Shown here piece by piece: positions 9,937 through 19,428 of a DNA stretch of 20,086 nt. The stretch's first letter is position 1, and the number at the start of each line of letters is the position of its first letter. This stretch comes from Gnomoniopsis sp. IMI 355080 (taxonomy: Eukaryota > Ascomycota > Sordariomycetes > Diaporthales > Gnomoniaceae): NCBI GenBank assembly GCA_027946555.1, contig JAPEVC010000382.1, positions 1 through 20,086 of the forward strand. Direction: 5' to 3'. Below the pieces are notes generated by a model that did no database searches, had not been told where the DNA came from, and saw nothing but the letters and a program-made list of their open reading frames with translations. A program made the translations under genes and the position numbers.

Positions 9937-10472
9937 GTCAGTGAAGTGGACAAGGATAATAGCAGAGTGGAAGGAGGCAAGTAATTAATGGTGTGAATCG
10001 AAGCCTTCTTGTGCACAGGCCGCATGGTGGCGTTTTGTTCATCGCCGTTTGTGATGGCGAGTGGCCCTGCACTTCCCAGTACAACGTCTGGCTCTTGGCC
10101 AGTACGCAGACGACCGCAATGTTGCATTGCACGCGTTTAGCAGTCAAATTCCGAAACCTAACGGTGAGACAACAACAGTACAGCCTGTTCGGATGAGGGC
10201 GCTGCGAGAACAAGAACTCAAAAGCACGCACGGGCGGAACAACTCAATGGGGCGCGTACGACGGTAAGAAAATACATCTGGTGGCAGATATACTTATCAA
10301 CGCTAATCTTTGAGTGACACGCATGGCTCAAGTGCTTCTACACTGCATCTCAGCTCACAAGATGGACGGACCCTATGCTCTCCTTTGAGACTTGATCACG
10401 GGATGGTGCAGATTTAGGGTGGTACTCATTGGGATGGAAGCTCGTGTGCCGTGAGGAAGGGTTATATCTCGG
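9937..10472. other. GPI1 3' flank, no gene seen
   Basis: Non-coding sequence after the GPI1 stop. Open frames on both strands near 9938-10267 overlap each other and show no motif, so they are treated as chance. No terminator-like, repeat or RNA structure was convincing. Confidence 0.5.
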
Positions 10473-10865
10473 ATGGCTTCCACTTCCACCCGAATTGCCT
10501 CTGGCGTCTCAAGATCGTTCAATGGGCTAGTATCATACTACCTGCGAATTGACCCATGTTTCAACTGTCCCTTCCCGGTGATAACAATGCCTAGCTGAGT
10601 TCCCACGACGTTAGAACGCCTGGAAGGCTTTTTGAAGCTCCACAAAGGAAACAACGTCGATGACTACTTGGATACTGAGTACTGGCTGGACTACATTGCT
10701 GCATGGCGGACTGCCGATGAACTCGAACGAGAAAAGCTTACAGCACCGGCACTCGCCAGACACTTCGGCATCGTTACCAAGCGGAAGAACTCTGATTTCT
10801 CAATGAATGTGGACAAGGAATTCCTTCTGGATTTCGATACCGGCTGTATCTGGAGACCACGTTGA
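10473..10865 (+). pseudogene. Coding-like fragment with an internal stop, family unknown
   Basis: One plus-strand frame reads from an ATG at 10473 to a TGA at 10596-10598, then continues open to a TGA ending at 10865. The second part (about 10599-10862) has fungal codon usage, with many C/G-ending codons, and a protein-like composition (for example NNVDDYLDTEYWLDYIAAWR). I do not recognise it. No good intron removes the internal stop: the only nearby GT...AG pair is about 35 nt and shifts the frame. In another frame, from about 10840, there is further protein-like sequence (RRAAVEKDENVAFAKILA) that ends at a TAA at about 10958-10960. It could be a decayed gene, a horizontally copied fragment or exons of a gene I have not resolved. 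Confidence 0.35.
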
Positions 10866-11151
10866 GTAGGAGAGCCGCGGTTGAGAAAGACGAGAATGTC
10901 GCCTTCGCTAAAATCCTGGCTGACACGTGGCCAGCGGTCTGTGATCTGTTCAGTCCGTAAATAGAACTTGAGACTGAACTGTATGTTTCTTTTTTGTGCG
11001 TTGAGTGGAGGGAACAAAGGAGGCCCATGAAGTACAGAGATGAAAAGGGTGTGAAGGCGAACTGATGATGCGCATAGGGCCGCGATCCATCGGATGGATC
11101 ATGGACAGCCTGTGATCCGTCTCAAACTTGAGTAGTTGATAAAAAGGTAAA

Positions 11152-11521
11152 ATGTATACCAGCGTTGTCAAGATGGAAGAATTCCGGGCTGCAAAGCGCG
11201 GAAAATCAAAGGGGCGGGAGGAGAGGCGTTTGACGTTTGAGCAGGCCCATGCCATTGACCAAGAGCGCGCGATACGACAGCAAAGATCTTGGGGCGAGAT
11301 GCCAAGAAGACCAATTCAGTATGGCCCTCGGGAGGAGCATGTCGATGTATGGCAATAGAGAGTGACTAGAGAGCATTCTTGCTCATGGGTTGAGTGATCT
11401 CGGGTCCGACTGGACGGGCGATATTAACGTTGACGAGTGGCGCGCGCACAAGAATTACATGGTACGCGAGTGCGGCTGTGGACGGCGCGTACGAGATCAG
11501 TGGATAGAGGCACAAGAGTAA
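11152..11521 (+). pseudogene. Two adjacent coding-like fragments in different frames
   Basis: An open frame at 11152-11358 encodes a charged, Arg/Glu-rich 68-residue peptide (contains RRLTFEQAHAIDQERAIRQQ) ending in a TAG. Starting at about 11375 in another frame, a second open stretch reads to a TAA at 11519-11521 and contains DWTGDINVDEWRAHKNYM and RECGCGRRVRDQW, again with protein-like composition and good codon use. No intron of acceptable length joins them in phase (the nearest GT...AG pair is 23 nt), which suggests a frameshift between about 11340 and 11375. I do not recognise a family. Together with the fragment at 10473-10865 they may be parts of one degraded gene on the plus strand. 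Confidence 0.3.
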
Positions 11522-12776
11522 TTGAACGCTCTAACAAAGTCCCCGGTGGAATGGAAGCTTTTAGCATTATTCAGAATCCAATACAACCACCATATCGGCA
11601 ATACCGATGTATGGATCCTCATAACACGTCTAAGCTCTCCAACCCAGGCAATGTCAAGTTGTCAACTCTGAGACACCATTCAATCTCGAAGGCTCCTCGG
11701 CACCTCAAGCTCACCAGCGCTACCAGCTGGGAGCACTCTCCTGAGCTGGAAGGACCTGGTTCTTCTGGGCTTCGAGACACTGCAGTCCAATGCTTTTTGA
11801 GTTCGAATACAGGAGACTCATTCTATTAAAATAGCACGCGCTGCTATCCGCGGAGGCGCTGTGCCGGAACCGCCAAGCGAGCCGAGGTCGTCGGAGGGTA
11901 TCTCGGAGGGTTTTCGGCTACAGGCCCACGTGGAAGGGTAGAAGTGGAAGAGTCCAGGCCATACCTTTTATTAACGCTGGCCGCGTGGGTAGTAATGGAT
12001 TTAGACCTCGAACAGCTCGGACTCGGAAGCTTATTTTGAAGGTTGACCATCGATCGAGGACTTGGGCTGGCTTTGAGTTGGGGAACGGGGAAATTTGGGC
12101 CCAGGTCAGGGGTCACGATAGGCTTGGTGCTCATTCTATCTGGGGATTCAATGTTACATAGGGCGTTCGTAGTACGTAGGCACATTCCGCGCGCTCCCTA
12201 CGGGAAGATGTAGAAGTGGGCGATCTTCATCTAGCCACGTTGAAGAGTTGCTTGGCTCAGCCTCAACTTTCATGATATTGATGAGCACGTCCGAAATGTT
12301 GTTCCTGGATTCTGAGCATCTGTCTGGGAGTTCGAAGTATATTTAGGGTAAATTTTCGGAGCGAGCCGCGGAAAAAACCTTATTATATGCCGCCCTGTTC
12401 CATGACTGAGTGTTTGGGTTGTCGCCGCCGTTGCAGGAGTGGAGGGCAGACGAAGAAGTCACACTCTTGCAATGTGATGGTAACTTTCTGCTGATCATGC
12501 TATTGGGAGATGGAACAGCACGGAGACTATGTATCATGAAGCATAAGGTAGGAGTGAGTATGCAAGGGGGATTCTCGATGCTACTCTATATGTTTCGACT
12601 CTTCATACCTCTACAAACTCTACATTTCTGCTTATCATGTACTTGAGATCGGGGAAGCTCTGACCTGAAGCATGGCCTTGGGCTGCATCGATGTTGAACT
12701 CTATCCTCCTCAAGGTTACAGACAAGATGATTTGCATATCAACAGGAGAATTCCGCTCTGTCCCTGTCAATCGATT
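11522..12776. other. Intergenic, no supported gene
   Basis: About 1.25 kb before the lectin-like gene. Open frames at about 11437-11829 (plus) and 11844-12185 (minus) are Ser/Pro/Arg-rich, lack motifs and look like chance readings. No RNA gene, repeat or mobile element was identified. The right end should hold the promoter of the downstream gene, but no clear TATA box was seen. Confidence 0.45.
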
Positions 12777-12881
12777 ATGTGCAGCTCTTTCCGCCACATC
12801 CTCTTACACTTTCATATCACATTCGTGGTTCTGGTCTGCTTGCATCATCATCTTGTAGTCCCTCCGAGATCCTACCAGTAG
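12777..12881 (+). CDS. Upstream open reading frame (34 codons) before the lectin-like gene
   Basis: An ATG at 12777 opens a 34-codon frame ending at 12881, 11 nt before the ATG of the main protein at 12893, in a different frame. The peptide is hydrophobic in the middle (HITFVVLVCLHHHLVV). It may be a uORF that limits translation of the main gene. Its signal-peptide-like look raises the question of whether it is really an N-terminal exon, but no intron of viable length connects the two. Whether it lies in the mature transcript is unknown. Confidence 0.3.
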   Translation: MCSSFRHILLHFHITFVVLVCLHHHLVVPPRSYQ

Positions 12882-12892
12882 CAGCATCAGAT

Positions 12893-14312
12893 ATGGAGGT
12901 CAACTCGATTAGTTCCTTCGACTCTAACCAGTACTACCGCCTCATCAACCTCGCACTAGGCCCAGAAGTATCCCTTGACGTCGCCGCACCCCAAACTACG
13001 GCACCTAATGGCTCATTAGTCGTGAAGACCAGTGGGCCATTCTCTGGGCAGATATGGCAATTCCTGGAGGCAGATGATGCGCCTGGGCATTTTTATATCT
13101 CGAGCAGCTTTCTGGGTGCGAAATTGAAACTCGACGTTCTCATCAATGATCGAGGGGACTACGAGCCACACCTGAGGAACTTTACCACAGAGTACAACCA
13201 GACTTGGGGACTTACTCCACATATGGATGCGCTGAGCGCGAACAGAACAACATGGACATTGTCACCAGATTTCGTCACGACTGGGCCGGTGGGAGGATCG
13301 TTCAGTTTGTACAATGACACGTTGGCGCCGTACTTGAGTCCAATCGAGGCTACGGATCAGACCACAGACTCAGACAAGCTCCAGAGGTGGTCCGTGGTGG
13401 TAGAAGACGGTGCACTTATTGACGACCCGACCTATTCTGCGACGCATTTACCAGCTCTAGCTACAGAGGTATGTGGGATGCGAAAAAGAGCGTGTGTGTG
13501 TGTGCCATGTGCGTTACTGATAGTGATGTCCAGTCTGCCATTGTACCTGAGGGAGAGCCAACAGTAACGCCCACCGAGACAGTCACACCGATTGCCTCAG
13601 CCAGCGGCAGCGACAATCGCCTGACAGGCCCATTGATCGCAGCAGCGGTGGTGCCAACAACAGTCTTCGTTTTTATCATTAGCGGGTTTTGCCTCTTCAT
13701 ATTCATGCGCCGGCGCAGGTTGCGACAAATGGAAGAGAATAGTCCCTACTCATCAAGTCCCGGACCATCCCGGGGCCCTGCCAGCTCCTCGGTCATCATG
13801 TCCGAGCTTGTCGACACCTTTGTTGAAGATCCCATTGACCGATGGAAGCGTGGCAATGCGAAACCGCCACAAGGACTCACCTCGATGAGCTTGTTGAGCA
13901 GCAATTTGTCTGCATCGTTGCGGTCATTCCGGCACTTCCAGGAGAGCAATGTGACTATGGTTGCAAATCCTCTGACCGCTCCACCACCTGCTCGCACCAA
14001 ATCCCGTGACAGTGGTATGTCAAGCTTTGCTCGAATTCTTTGAGGATATATGAGATCCAGCGCTGACTAGCAATAGCAGAGACAGGAATGAGGAATAATG
14101 TGACCCCAGCACCACTGTCATTTTCAACGAAGAAACGCATGGAAAACAGAATGAGCTTCTGTGAAAATAGTATGCCACCGTCTCCGCTCAGTCCTAGAAA
14201 AAGGGAAGATCGGTTTGTAAGTGTGACTGAGATTACGGAAGAACAAGATGGGCCCCCAGATGATATGTATATATATAGTGCACATGAGCGGAAGGATTCG
14301 AAAATCATGTGA
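12893..14312 (+). CDS. Single-pass membrane protein with ricin-B-like beta-trefoil ectodomain
   Basis: Probably a surface or endomembrane carbohydrate-binding or receptor-like protein; the ligand is unknown. Exons are 12893-13468, 13534-14014 and 14080-14312, giving 429 residues. Residues about 10-170 show three Q-x-W motifs (QIW 53-55, QTW 103-105, QRW 164-166), the hallmark of ricin B-type beta-trefoil repeats. Five N-glycosylation sequons (near 39, 96, 102, 118 and 141) fit a lumenal or extracellular domain. A Thr/Pro/Ser linker (193-222) leads to a transmembrane helix (about 226-250) ending in RRRR, then a Ser/Pro-rich cytoplasmic tail of about 175 residues. No signal peptide is visible at the chosen start, which is odd for an N-outside topology. 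Intron 1 has a GTATGT donor and contains a short GT repeat; intron 2 ends in a TAGCAG tandem acceptor. The gene converges on the Zn2Cys6 gene, with 143 bp between the stops. Confidence 0.85.
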
Positions 14313-14455
14313 GTATTTATCAAGGGCTTAACCCAAATAATTATTTTACATGCTATTTGATAATCTCTAAGTCCCATGACATACTTGCTTCAACACGTCC
14401 CGTAACACAGGCCCGGAGAGCATCTTCGTCTATCTAGGTGTCCCACATCGTCTTA

Positions 14456-16848
14456 TCAGTACTCGCTATACTGCGACCATGGCAAATTGTCCGCTCCGTA
14501 ATTCCAGTCCAGATTCATGTCCAGAAGATCCGCTAGCCACGGCTCATTCGATAAGTCCATGATAAAGTCATCTGTTGTTGTTGACGCGTATGCTGGCACT
14601 TGTGGGTCTGAACCAGCCTCAACGCCCTGGCCAGCTATCGAAACGATCTGTTCAACCTCTATCCCCTTTGCCTTTGCTTCTCTCAGAAACAACTGCTTGA
14701 TGGCGCGGAACAGATAATTTGTCTTGAAAAACAGCCCGTTTCTCTGCCCAGTAGCATCCAACAAGCCCAGCTCACCAGGGACACGGTCAACATGGTCGCA
14801 CGCACGATCAAGGATATCAAAGACGTCTGCGTGTTTGCGTACTTCATCTCTATCCCAACCCGGCTCGTCGAGGATTGTGAGGCGGAAAAGAACGACCAAA
14901 TTGTGCGTAAGTTGGGTAAAAGTGTCCATGCTGACGCCGGTCCAATAGACCAGTGGCATATCCAGAAACAAGCTTAGCCAACGTTCGACACTATCCAGCA
15001 CCGACTGCAACTCTTGAATGCGGCGAAATTGAGAGGCGCCGGTGCGATCGTTCTGCAGGGGCTTCTTGCTTAGGAAACACTCGAGGATGGTAGTTTCTGT
15101 ACTGTATAAGTAGAACTGTGACGTCCCTAAGCAAGGCCAAAATGTTAATTTGTACGAAGTGACACTAGTAGGAAATTGCCTGATATATCCTTACTTGTTA
15201 ATTTAGTTTGAGGCGGTAAGCTCTGCCTGATGTCATTGAGACGGCCCTTCATGGCCGTCATCAAGACTGATGGCAGCCCATTCAACGACTCGTTTCGGGA
15301 TGCTTCGTCCGAGTGCGGACAAGTGAGTGAGTTTGTGATGATCTGGCATTTGATTTGCATGACCAGAAGAGTATCTAGGCCAGTCTCATTACCATCGGCG
15401 AGGATCCTCAAGCATTCATCCAAATAGGGTGTCCAGCGCAGTGGTTCAGTTTTTCTGTACGACGCCCACGTACTGAAACGATCAATCAGCAAAGATTTGC
15501 AATGGGCTGTGTAAGGGTAAGACATGACATGGCACAGCGCTCACAGATGTCTAAAAGAAAAAAGGCTAGTTGGGCTCACGAAAAGTCGTGAAAACTTACG
15601 CCGAGGTGAGATGGAACACTGCAAGAAATGTTCGACGATCCTCCATTGAGCGCATCTGCGGCCCTTGGGTATCGGCACGTAGCACATCAGCTTCCGAGCC
15701 ACTTGTTGGCCCATTTTCCATGTCTGGGCGCACTGCAATATCTTTGTGGAACCCTAATTCGAAAGCAAGGGCAACGGCAACCTGGGAGAGCATGGTCATG
15801 AATGGTTTATCTTGTTTGAAGTAATGAGACCTAATCGGGTCGATGGACGGCCTAAGATCAGACAACATGTACAAACACTGAACAATTCGAGACGCTAATT
15901 GCAGGCATAAGGGAAACATACCAGGACGCAAAGCAAATTACACCGAGGAGTAGGTCTGATGAAACATGCTGCTGAGCTATAATCCTTCTCGAGATGATAT
16001 TCCATATGGTCTCTTCCATAGCAAATTGCTGTGAAGCATGCTTCGCTGTCAAAGCCATAATCACAAGCCAGAGGAAAGGTTTCTGCATTAGCAGATCCGT
16101 GGAGCTCACTGTGGCTGGGATATTGACAAAGGGGAAGGTCGATAGAAAGGCAAGTTTAAATGTTTCCAAACTCTCGTCAGCTACCCTGACCGAGACATTG
16201 TGTACAGTCACATCGTTGAAGATCGTTGATGCTGCTGCGCCCAGGTCGGCACGCCGCAAAAATTGGACAACACTTGGGTTCATGGTGACAAGGAGGTCCG
16301 GGTCCTCTTTACGGACAGTCACGGAGGAAGCTGTATCCCCAGGAGTGAGAGTAACGCTCGCCCCTAATGAAGCAGGCTTCCCGAGAGTTTCATCCTGGTG
16401 CGACTCTTGCTTGTCCCATGGGATGCTGGAGGTTGTCTCCGTAGTTTGAGTGCGTAGTAGCGCCGCGGAATCATCGACGGCGCCCGCAGCCTGCGAGAAG
16501 ACCGTCGACGGAGGGGTAGATCTGGACAATGCCGTGGAAGGATCCAGTTGTCGGCGCGCTTTTCGTTTGCGCACGTTTGTGGAAGGCTCACAAGGTTTAC
16601 CGAGACGGTGACATCTAATCACGGCCATTAGCTATGCCCCTTCCATAATAAACGCTCTCGTTCAGTTCTATCTGAACCCATGAGAGTAGACCGAGGCGGC
16701 CAAGAAATAACAAAAAGAAAGCTTGCCGCTCGCATTCGGTCCCACCGAATTGATAGAAACATTTGCACTTGGCTCGCACACAACCAGTGCATGCTTGCCC
16801 ATAAGGCGCTGGAGCCAAAGGACCGCATGGTCCTGAGGCCCCTGTCAT
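14456..16848 (-). CDS. Zn2Cys6 (Gal4-type) fungal transcription factor
   Basis: Nuclear DNA-binding regulator; the target genes cannot be inferred. Exons (minus strand) are 16848-16727, 16614-15922, 15830-15600, 15472-15195 and 15126-14456, giving 664 residues. The binuclear zinc cluster is C20-x2-C23-x6-C30-x8-C39-x2-C42-x6-C49, followed by a basic RKRKARR stretch. The cluster is interrupted by intron 1, and exact restoration of CERC requires a GC-AG intron (16726-16615). The middle (about 190-450) matches the fungal_trans pattern: SDLLLGVICFASW joined to SHYFKQDKPFMTML and VALAFELGFHKD, and later EPLRWTPYLDECLRIL. The C-terminus (about 630-664) is acidic and hydrophobic (DLLDMNLDWNYG), like an activation region. 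Introns 2-5 junctions are all GT-AG and phase-consistent. There is an extra Cys at 28. Alternative splice choices in introns 2 and 3 cannot be excluded. Confidence 0.9.
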
Positions 16849-18300
16849 TATCGAGCAGAACGCGCGCTGGACGCGCAGGAAGGTGGTTGCGAGAGCTTTA
16901 TTAATATATTATTAAAGCCACTCTGGGGTTGTTGGAAACAGTAAATTGTGTGCTAGAGCAGAACATTATTAGGCGGTCGGACTGTTTGAGGCTCAGACGC
17001 GTATCAGACCCTCGGGAGCTTACCTCTAGGTAGGTACGAATGCCCTCCTTCATGCGCAGTCCTCGGTCTCGGCGAGGATCGCATAGAAATAGCAGTATGT
17101 AGGAGAAAGAGATCTTGTGTATGAAGTAGATAGTCGGCCAATAAGTCTTCATAGACGCCCAGACCACTTAAGTCCTACATCAGGAGCGGAGGATCCTTTA
17201 AAGCGAAGCACTGGAAGCCTAAGGAAGGGGAACACCGGTCAGCCGGAGTAAACGTTAAAACGGTTCCGGGGCGGGACGGGCCTGTTGACGCTGTGGGGCC
17301 CCGCGGTCGGGAATAAGAATAAGGGTGGGGCAGTTGCCTTCCCCGGATTTACAGTTTGGCACGCATCGGATGTCTTTCCCAACCTATGTTCAACCCTTCA
17401 CCCACCAGTGGATACAAATAACCAAGTCTGCGTCACATGGCCGCTATGTGCCCCGTGGATCAATAATTTATCCATTAATTTTGTGCCCAAGACGCCACTA
17501 AGCCAGTGTCCCATATCAAAGGAGATGTGCCTACAGCTGAAGATCATGATTTGATCACGCCGTACCCCACATTTCTGGAATGAGATTGAATTATAATTCC
17601 AACGGGCGTGAGTCGGATCAATGGCCAGTAGGTAGGTTCCAATGGCCTGGCCATTTGGACACATTGCGCCTTGGCCGGAGTTCAGAACATCGGCTCTTAG
17701 TTACTGCTCAGGTGAGGCCGTGGTCACTGGATAAGTAAGTACGGCTTGGAACAAGGCAAAGATCGTGGTTCAAATCCGCTGTACGGTCATTCCAATTATG
17801 CTATATCCAAGGATGTAACTTCAATATAGACCCAACGGGTGTTTCGAAGTAATGTGGTTGGCCACCAGAGTTGGAGGTTAGCATCTCAATTCTTGCCAAG
17901 GTCCTGGTCAATAGAATAAATCAGTATGTAAGTTGGTTGCAGGCGGCCTTCAAGCCTGGCCTAGCGAGTAGTAACTACAGGCAACCATTGTAACTTTAAA
18001 TAGATCTTCTATTTGGAGATAGCTTAGGGATGCACGCCTTGACTTTTGAGCCGCCCATTTGACAGCACAACAGCCGCAACTGTATTTCGGCCCGCTCAAT
18101 CTTATCTTCTAACTTCTCTATCAACCAACCATCCATTCACGGCCAACGTCTCCTTTTACTCACGCTTCACTCGCAACGCTGTAAAATGAGGCGATAATTA
18201 TTTCATATAGATTATATAATGTGTGTTATATTCCGCGAAGAACTTTAACGGGTGTCGCTGATTACTGCCAACACTTAGGTCCGAAGATGCCAGTACCTTC
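16849..18300. other. Intergenic between divergent Zn2Cys6 and kinase-like genes
   Basis: About 1.45 kb holding the promoters of both flanking genes. Short open frames at 16901-17167 and 17285-17664 have no motif. A tRNA-like element lies at about 17719-17791 (listed separately). The segments near 16905-16925 and 18190-18230 are strongly AT-rich. No complete transposon or terminal inverted repeat was seen. Confidence 0.5.
17719..17791 (+). other. tRNA-like fossil with A- and B-box-like sequences
   Basis: GGTTCAAATCC at 17767-17777 matches the pol III B box/T-arm consensus at 10 of 11 positions and can form a 4-bp T stem (GTGG/CCGC). About 46 bp upstream, TGGTCACTGG (17721-17730) resembles an A box and includes a 3-bp D stem (ACT/AGT). 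GCCGTG near 17719 can pair with TACGGT downstream as an acceptor stem with G-U pairs. No proper 7-nt anticodon loop with U33 forms, and several stem pairs fail. It is therefore not a functional tRNA; it could be a decayed tRNA gene, the head of a SINE-type element or chance. Confidence 0.3.
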
Positions 18301-18303
18301 CCA

Positions 18304-18309
18304 TATAAA
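18304..18309 (+). promoter_or_regulatory. TATA-like box of the kinase-like gene
   Basis: TATAAA in the context CCATATAAACAGG lies about 103 bp upstream of the ATG at 18412. Its position fits a core promoter for this gene. It is a consensus match only. Confidence 0.4.
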
Positions 18310-18411
18310 CAGGGTGCACATTTGCGACTGCAAGTCATCAAGACTTGCGACAATTCACCTCTGCCAGATTATAGAACAGAATGCCACGCGATAATCTTGA
18401 GATGCGTGAGC

Positions 18412-19428
18412 ATGACCATGTCTGTTGTCATGAAGGTGCACGTCAAATATGGGCCAGAACCGGGCTTTGACGCGATCCTCAAATTATACGACCGTCGCTT
18501 TGGCACAACACTTCGTGATGGCCTCCAAAGGGATCGACTTACCCATACGGCTGCGAAGGAGAGCTTGTTTCAAGACTCTGTGCGTAGTGGAGCGATCAGT
18601 CGTGTCCTGCGCCAAATCGAAGACGACGATCGAGTGCAAGTATTCCGTACAACCGGCAGCGCCGATGTCGACGGTACCGCCGCTGGATATGTCAAGTACG
18701 AGGCAAATCGTTGGCGAAAGTGTGAGGAGCTTTTTGCCCAAGAGGCCAAAGCCTATACCAGGCTTTCAAATCTCCAAGGCAAAGTCATACCTCAGATGTA
18801 TGCCCATGTGAGACTAGCCGCTCCGCAGGAAGCCGCTGTGACCGTCCCAGTCGACCTCCTTGAACGCCACGAGACAGCGCAGTACTTTCAAGTGAAGGGA
18901 ATTCTTATACAACGCATATTTGGTTGCGACCTCTATGATCTTCCTGTATCGAAAATAGCTCCGCCTGACCCGAAGGAATGGCAGGGTATTGTCCAGGCGG
19001 CCATTGACGGTGCGCATTCTGTGAATTGTCAAGGAGTCTGTATGGAAGACTGCAGTCCGTGGAATGTGGTTGTTGAAGAGACTTCGAGGCGGCCTTTCTT
19101 GGTCGACCTAGCCCAGTGCCAGTTCCGGGATGAAATGTTCGCGGAACTCGAAGACTCGAGCTCCGAGGACGAGGAGGGAGAGGACCAGGATGCCAAGAAT
19201 CAACAGGCTGGCGACAAATACAGCGGCACGGGGAGCGATGAAAGCGATTGGGACCCTGACGTAGCGTACTGGGAGGCAGTGAGAAACTCCAATGGTACCG
19301 CGGCGCTGGGCCAAGGTATGGCGAGACGGTTGCGGGACACCAAAGGGATTGGCATAGTACCAGAGTATCCGGATTACAAAGGCATCATAGCTGGCATCAA
19401 AAGCGAGAAAAAGGAATTGGCACCATGA
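18412..19428 (+). CDS. Fungal protein-kinase-like (PKL) fold protein
   Basis: A single-exon gene for 338 residues related to the protein-kinase-like proteins expanded in moulds; substrate and role are unknown. Near the N-terminus FDAILKLYDRRF carries the probable ATP-binding Lys (about residue 24). FAQEAKAYTRL supplies an alpha-C-like Glu (about 111). GVCMEDCSPWNVVV corresponds to the catalytic loop, with Asp 213 and Asn 218, and FLVDLAQC supplies the metal-binding Asp (about 232) with DLA in place of DFG. All core residues are therefore present and activity is possible. Residues about 245-275 form a Ser/Glu/Asp-rich acidic insert (SSSEDEEGEDQ). The start is the first ATG in the frame; the frame is open upstream to 18262 without an ATG, so a 5' exon is possible but not needed. 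ATGs at 18418 and 18430 are alternatives. Confidence 0.82.
   Translation: MTMSVVMKVHVKYGPEPGFDAILKLYDRRFGTTLRDGLQRDRLTHTAAKESLFQDSVRSGAISRVLRQIEDDDRVQVFRTTGSADVDGTAAGYVKYEANRWRKCEELFAQEAKAYTRLSNLQGKVIPQMYAHVRLAAPQEAAVTVPVDLLERHETAQYFQVKGILIQRIFGCDLYDLPVSKIAPPDPKEWQGIVQAAIDGAHSVNCQGVCMEDCSPWNVVVEETSRRPFLVDLAQCQFRDEMFAELEDSSSEDEEGEDQDAKNQQAGDKYSGTGSDESDWDPDVAYWEAVRNSNGTAALGQGMARRLRDTKGIGIVPEYPDYKGIIAGIKSEKKELAP

Noticed and set aside
10596..10598. Possible recoded TGA (selenocysteine or readthrough) in the 10473-10865 frame
   Set aside because: Filamentous ascomycetes lack a selenocysteine system as far as known, and the product is unrecognised, so simple decay is more likely.
11437..11829. 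130-residue plus-strand frame
   Set aside because: Composition is unlike protein, there is no motif, and it overlaps in another frame the better coding-like stretch ending at 11521.
11844..12185. 113-residue minus-strand Ser/Pro-rich frame
   Set aside because: No motif, no splice partners and no conserved-looking segment; it could be a chance reading in GC-rich spacer.
15596..15931. Start of a separate gene at 15931 on the minus strand
   Set aside because: The segment before 15830 is intron 2 of the transcription factor; joining at 15922/15830 gives an uninterrupted family-like sequence in phase.
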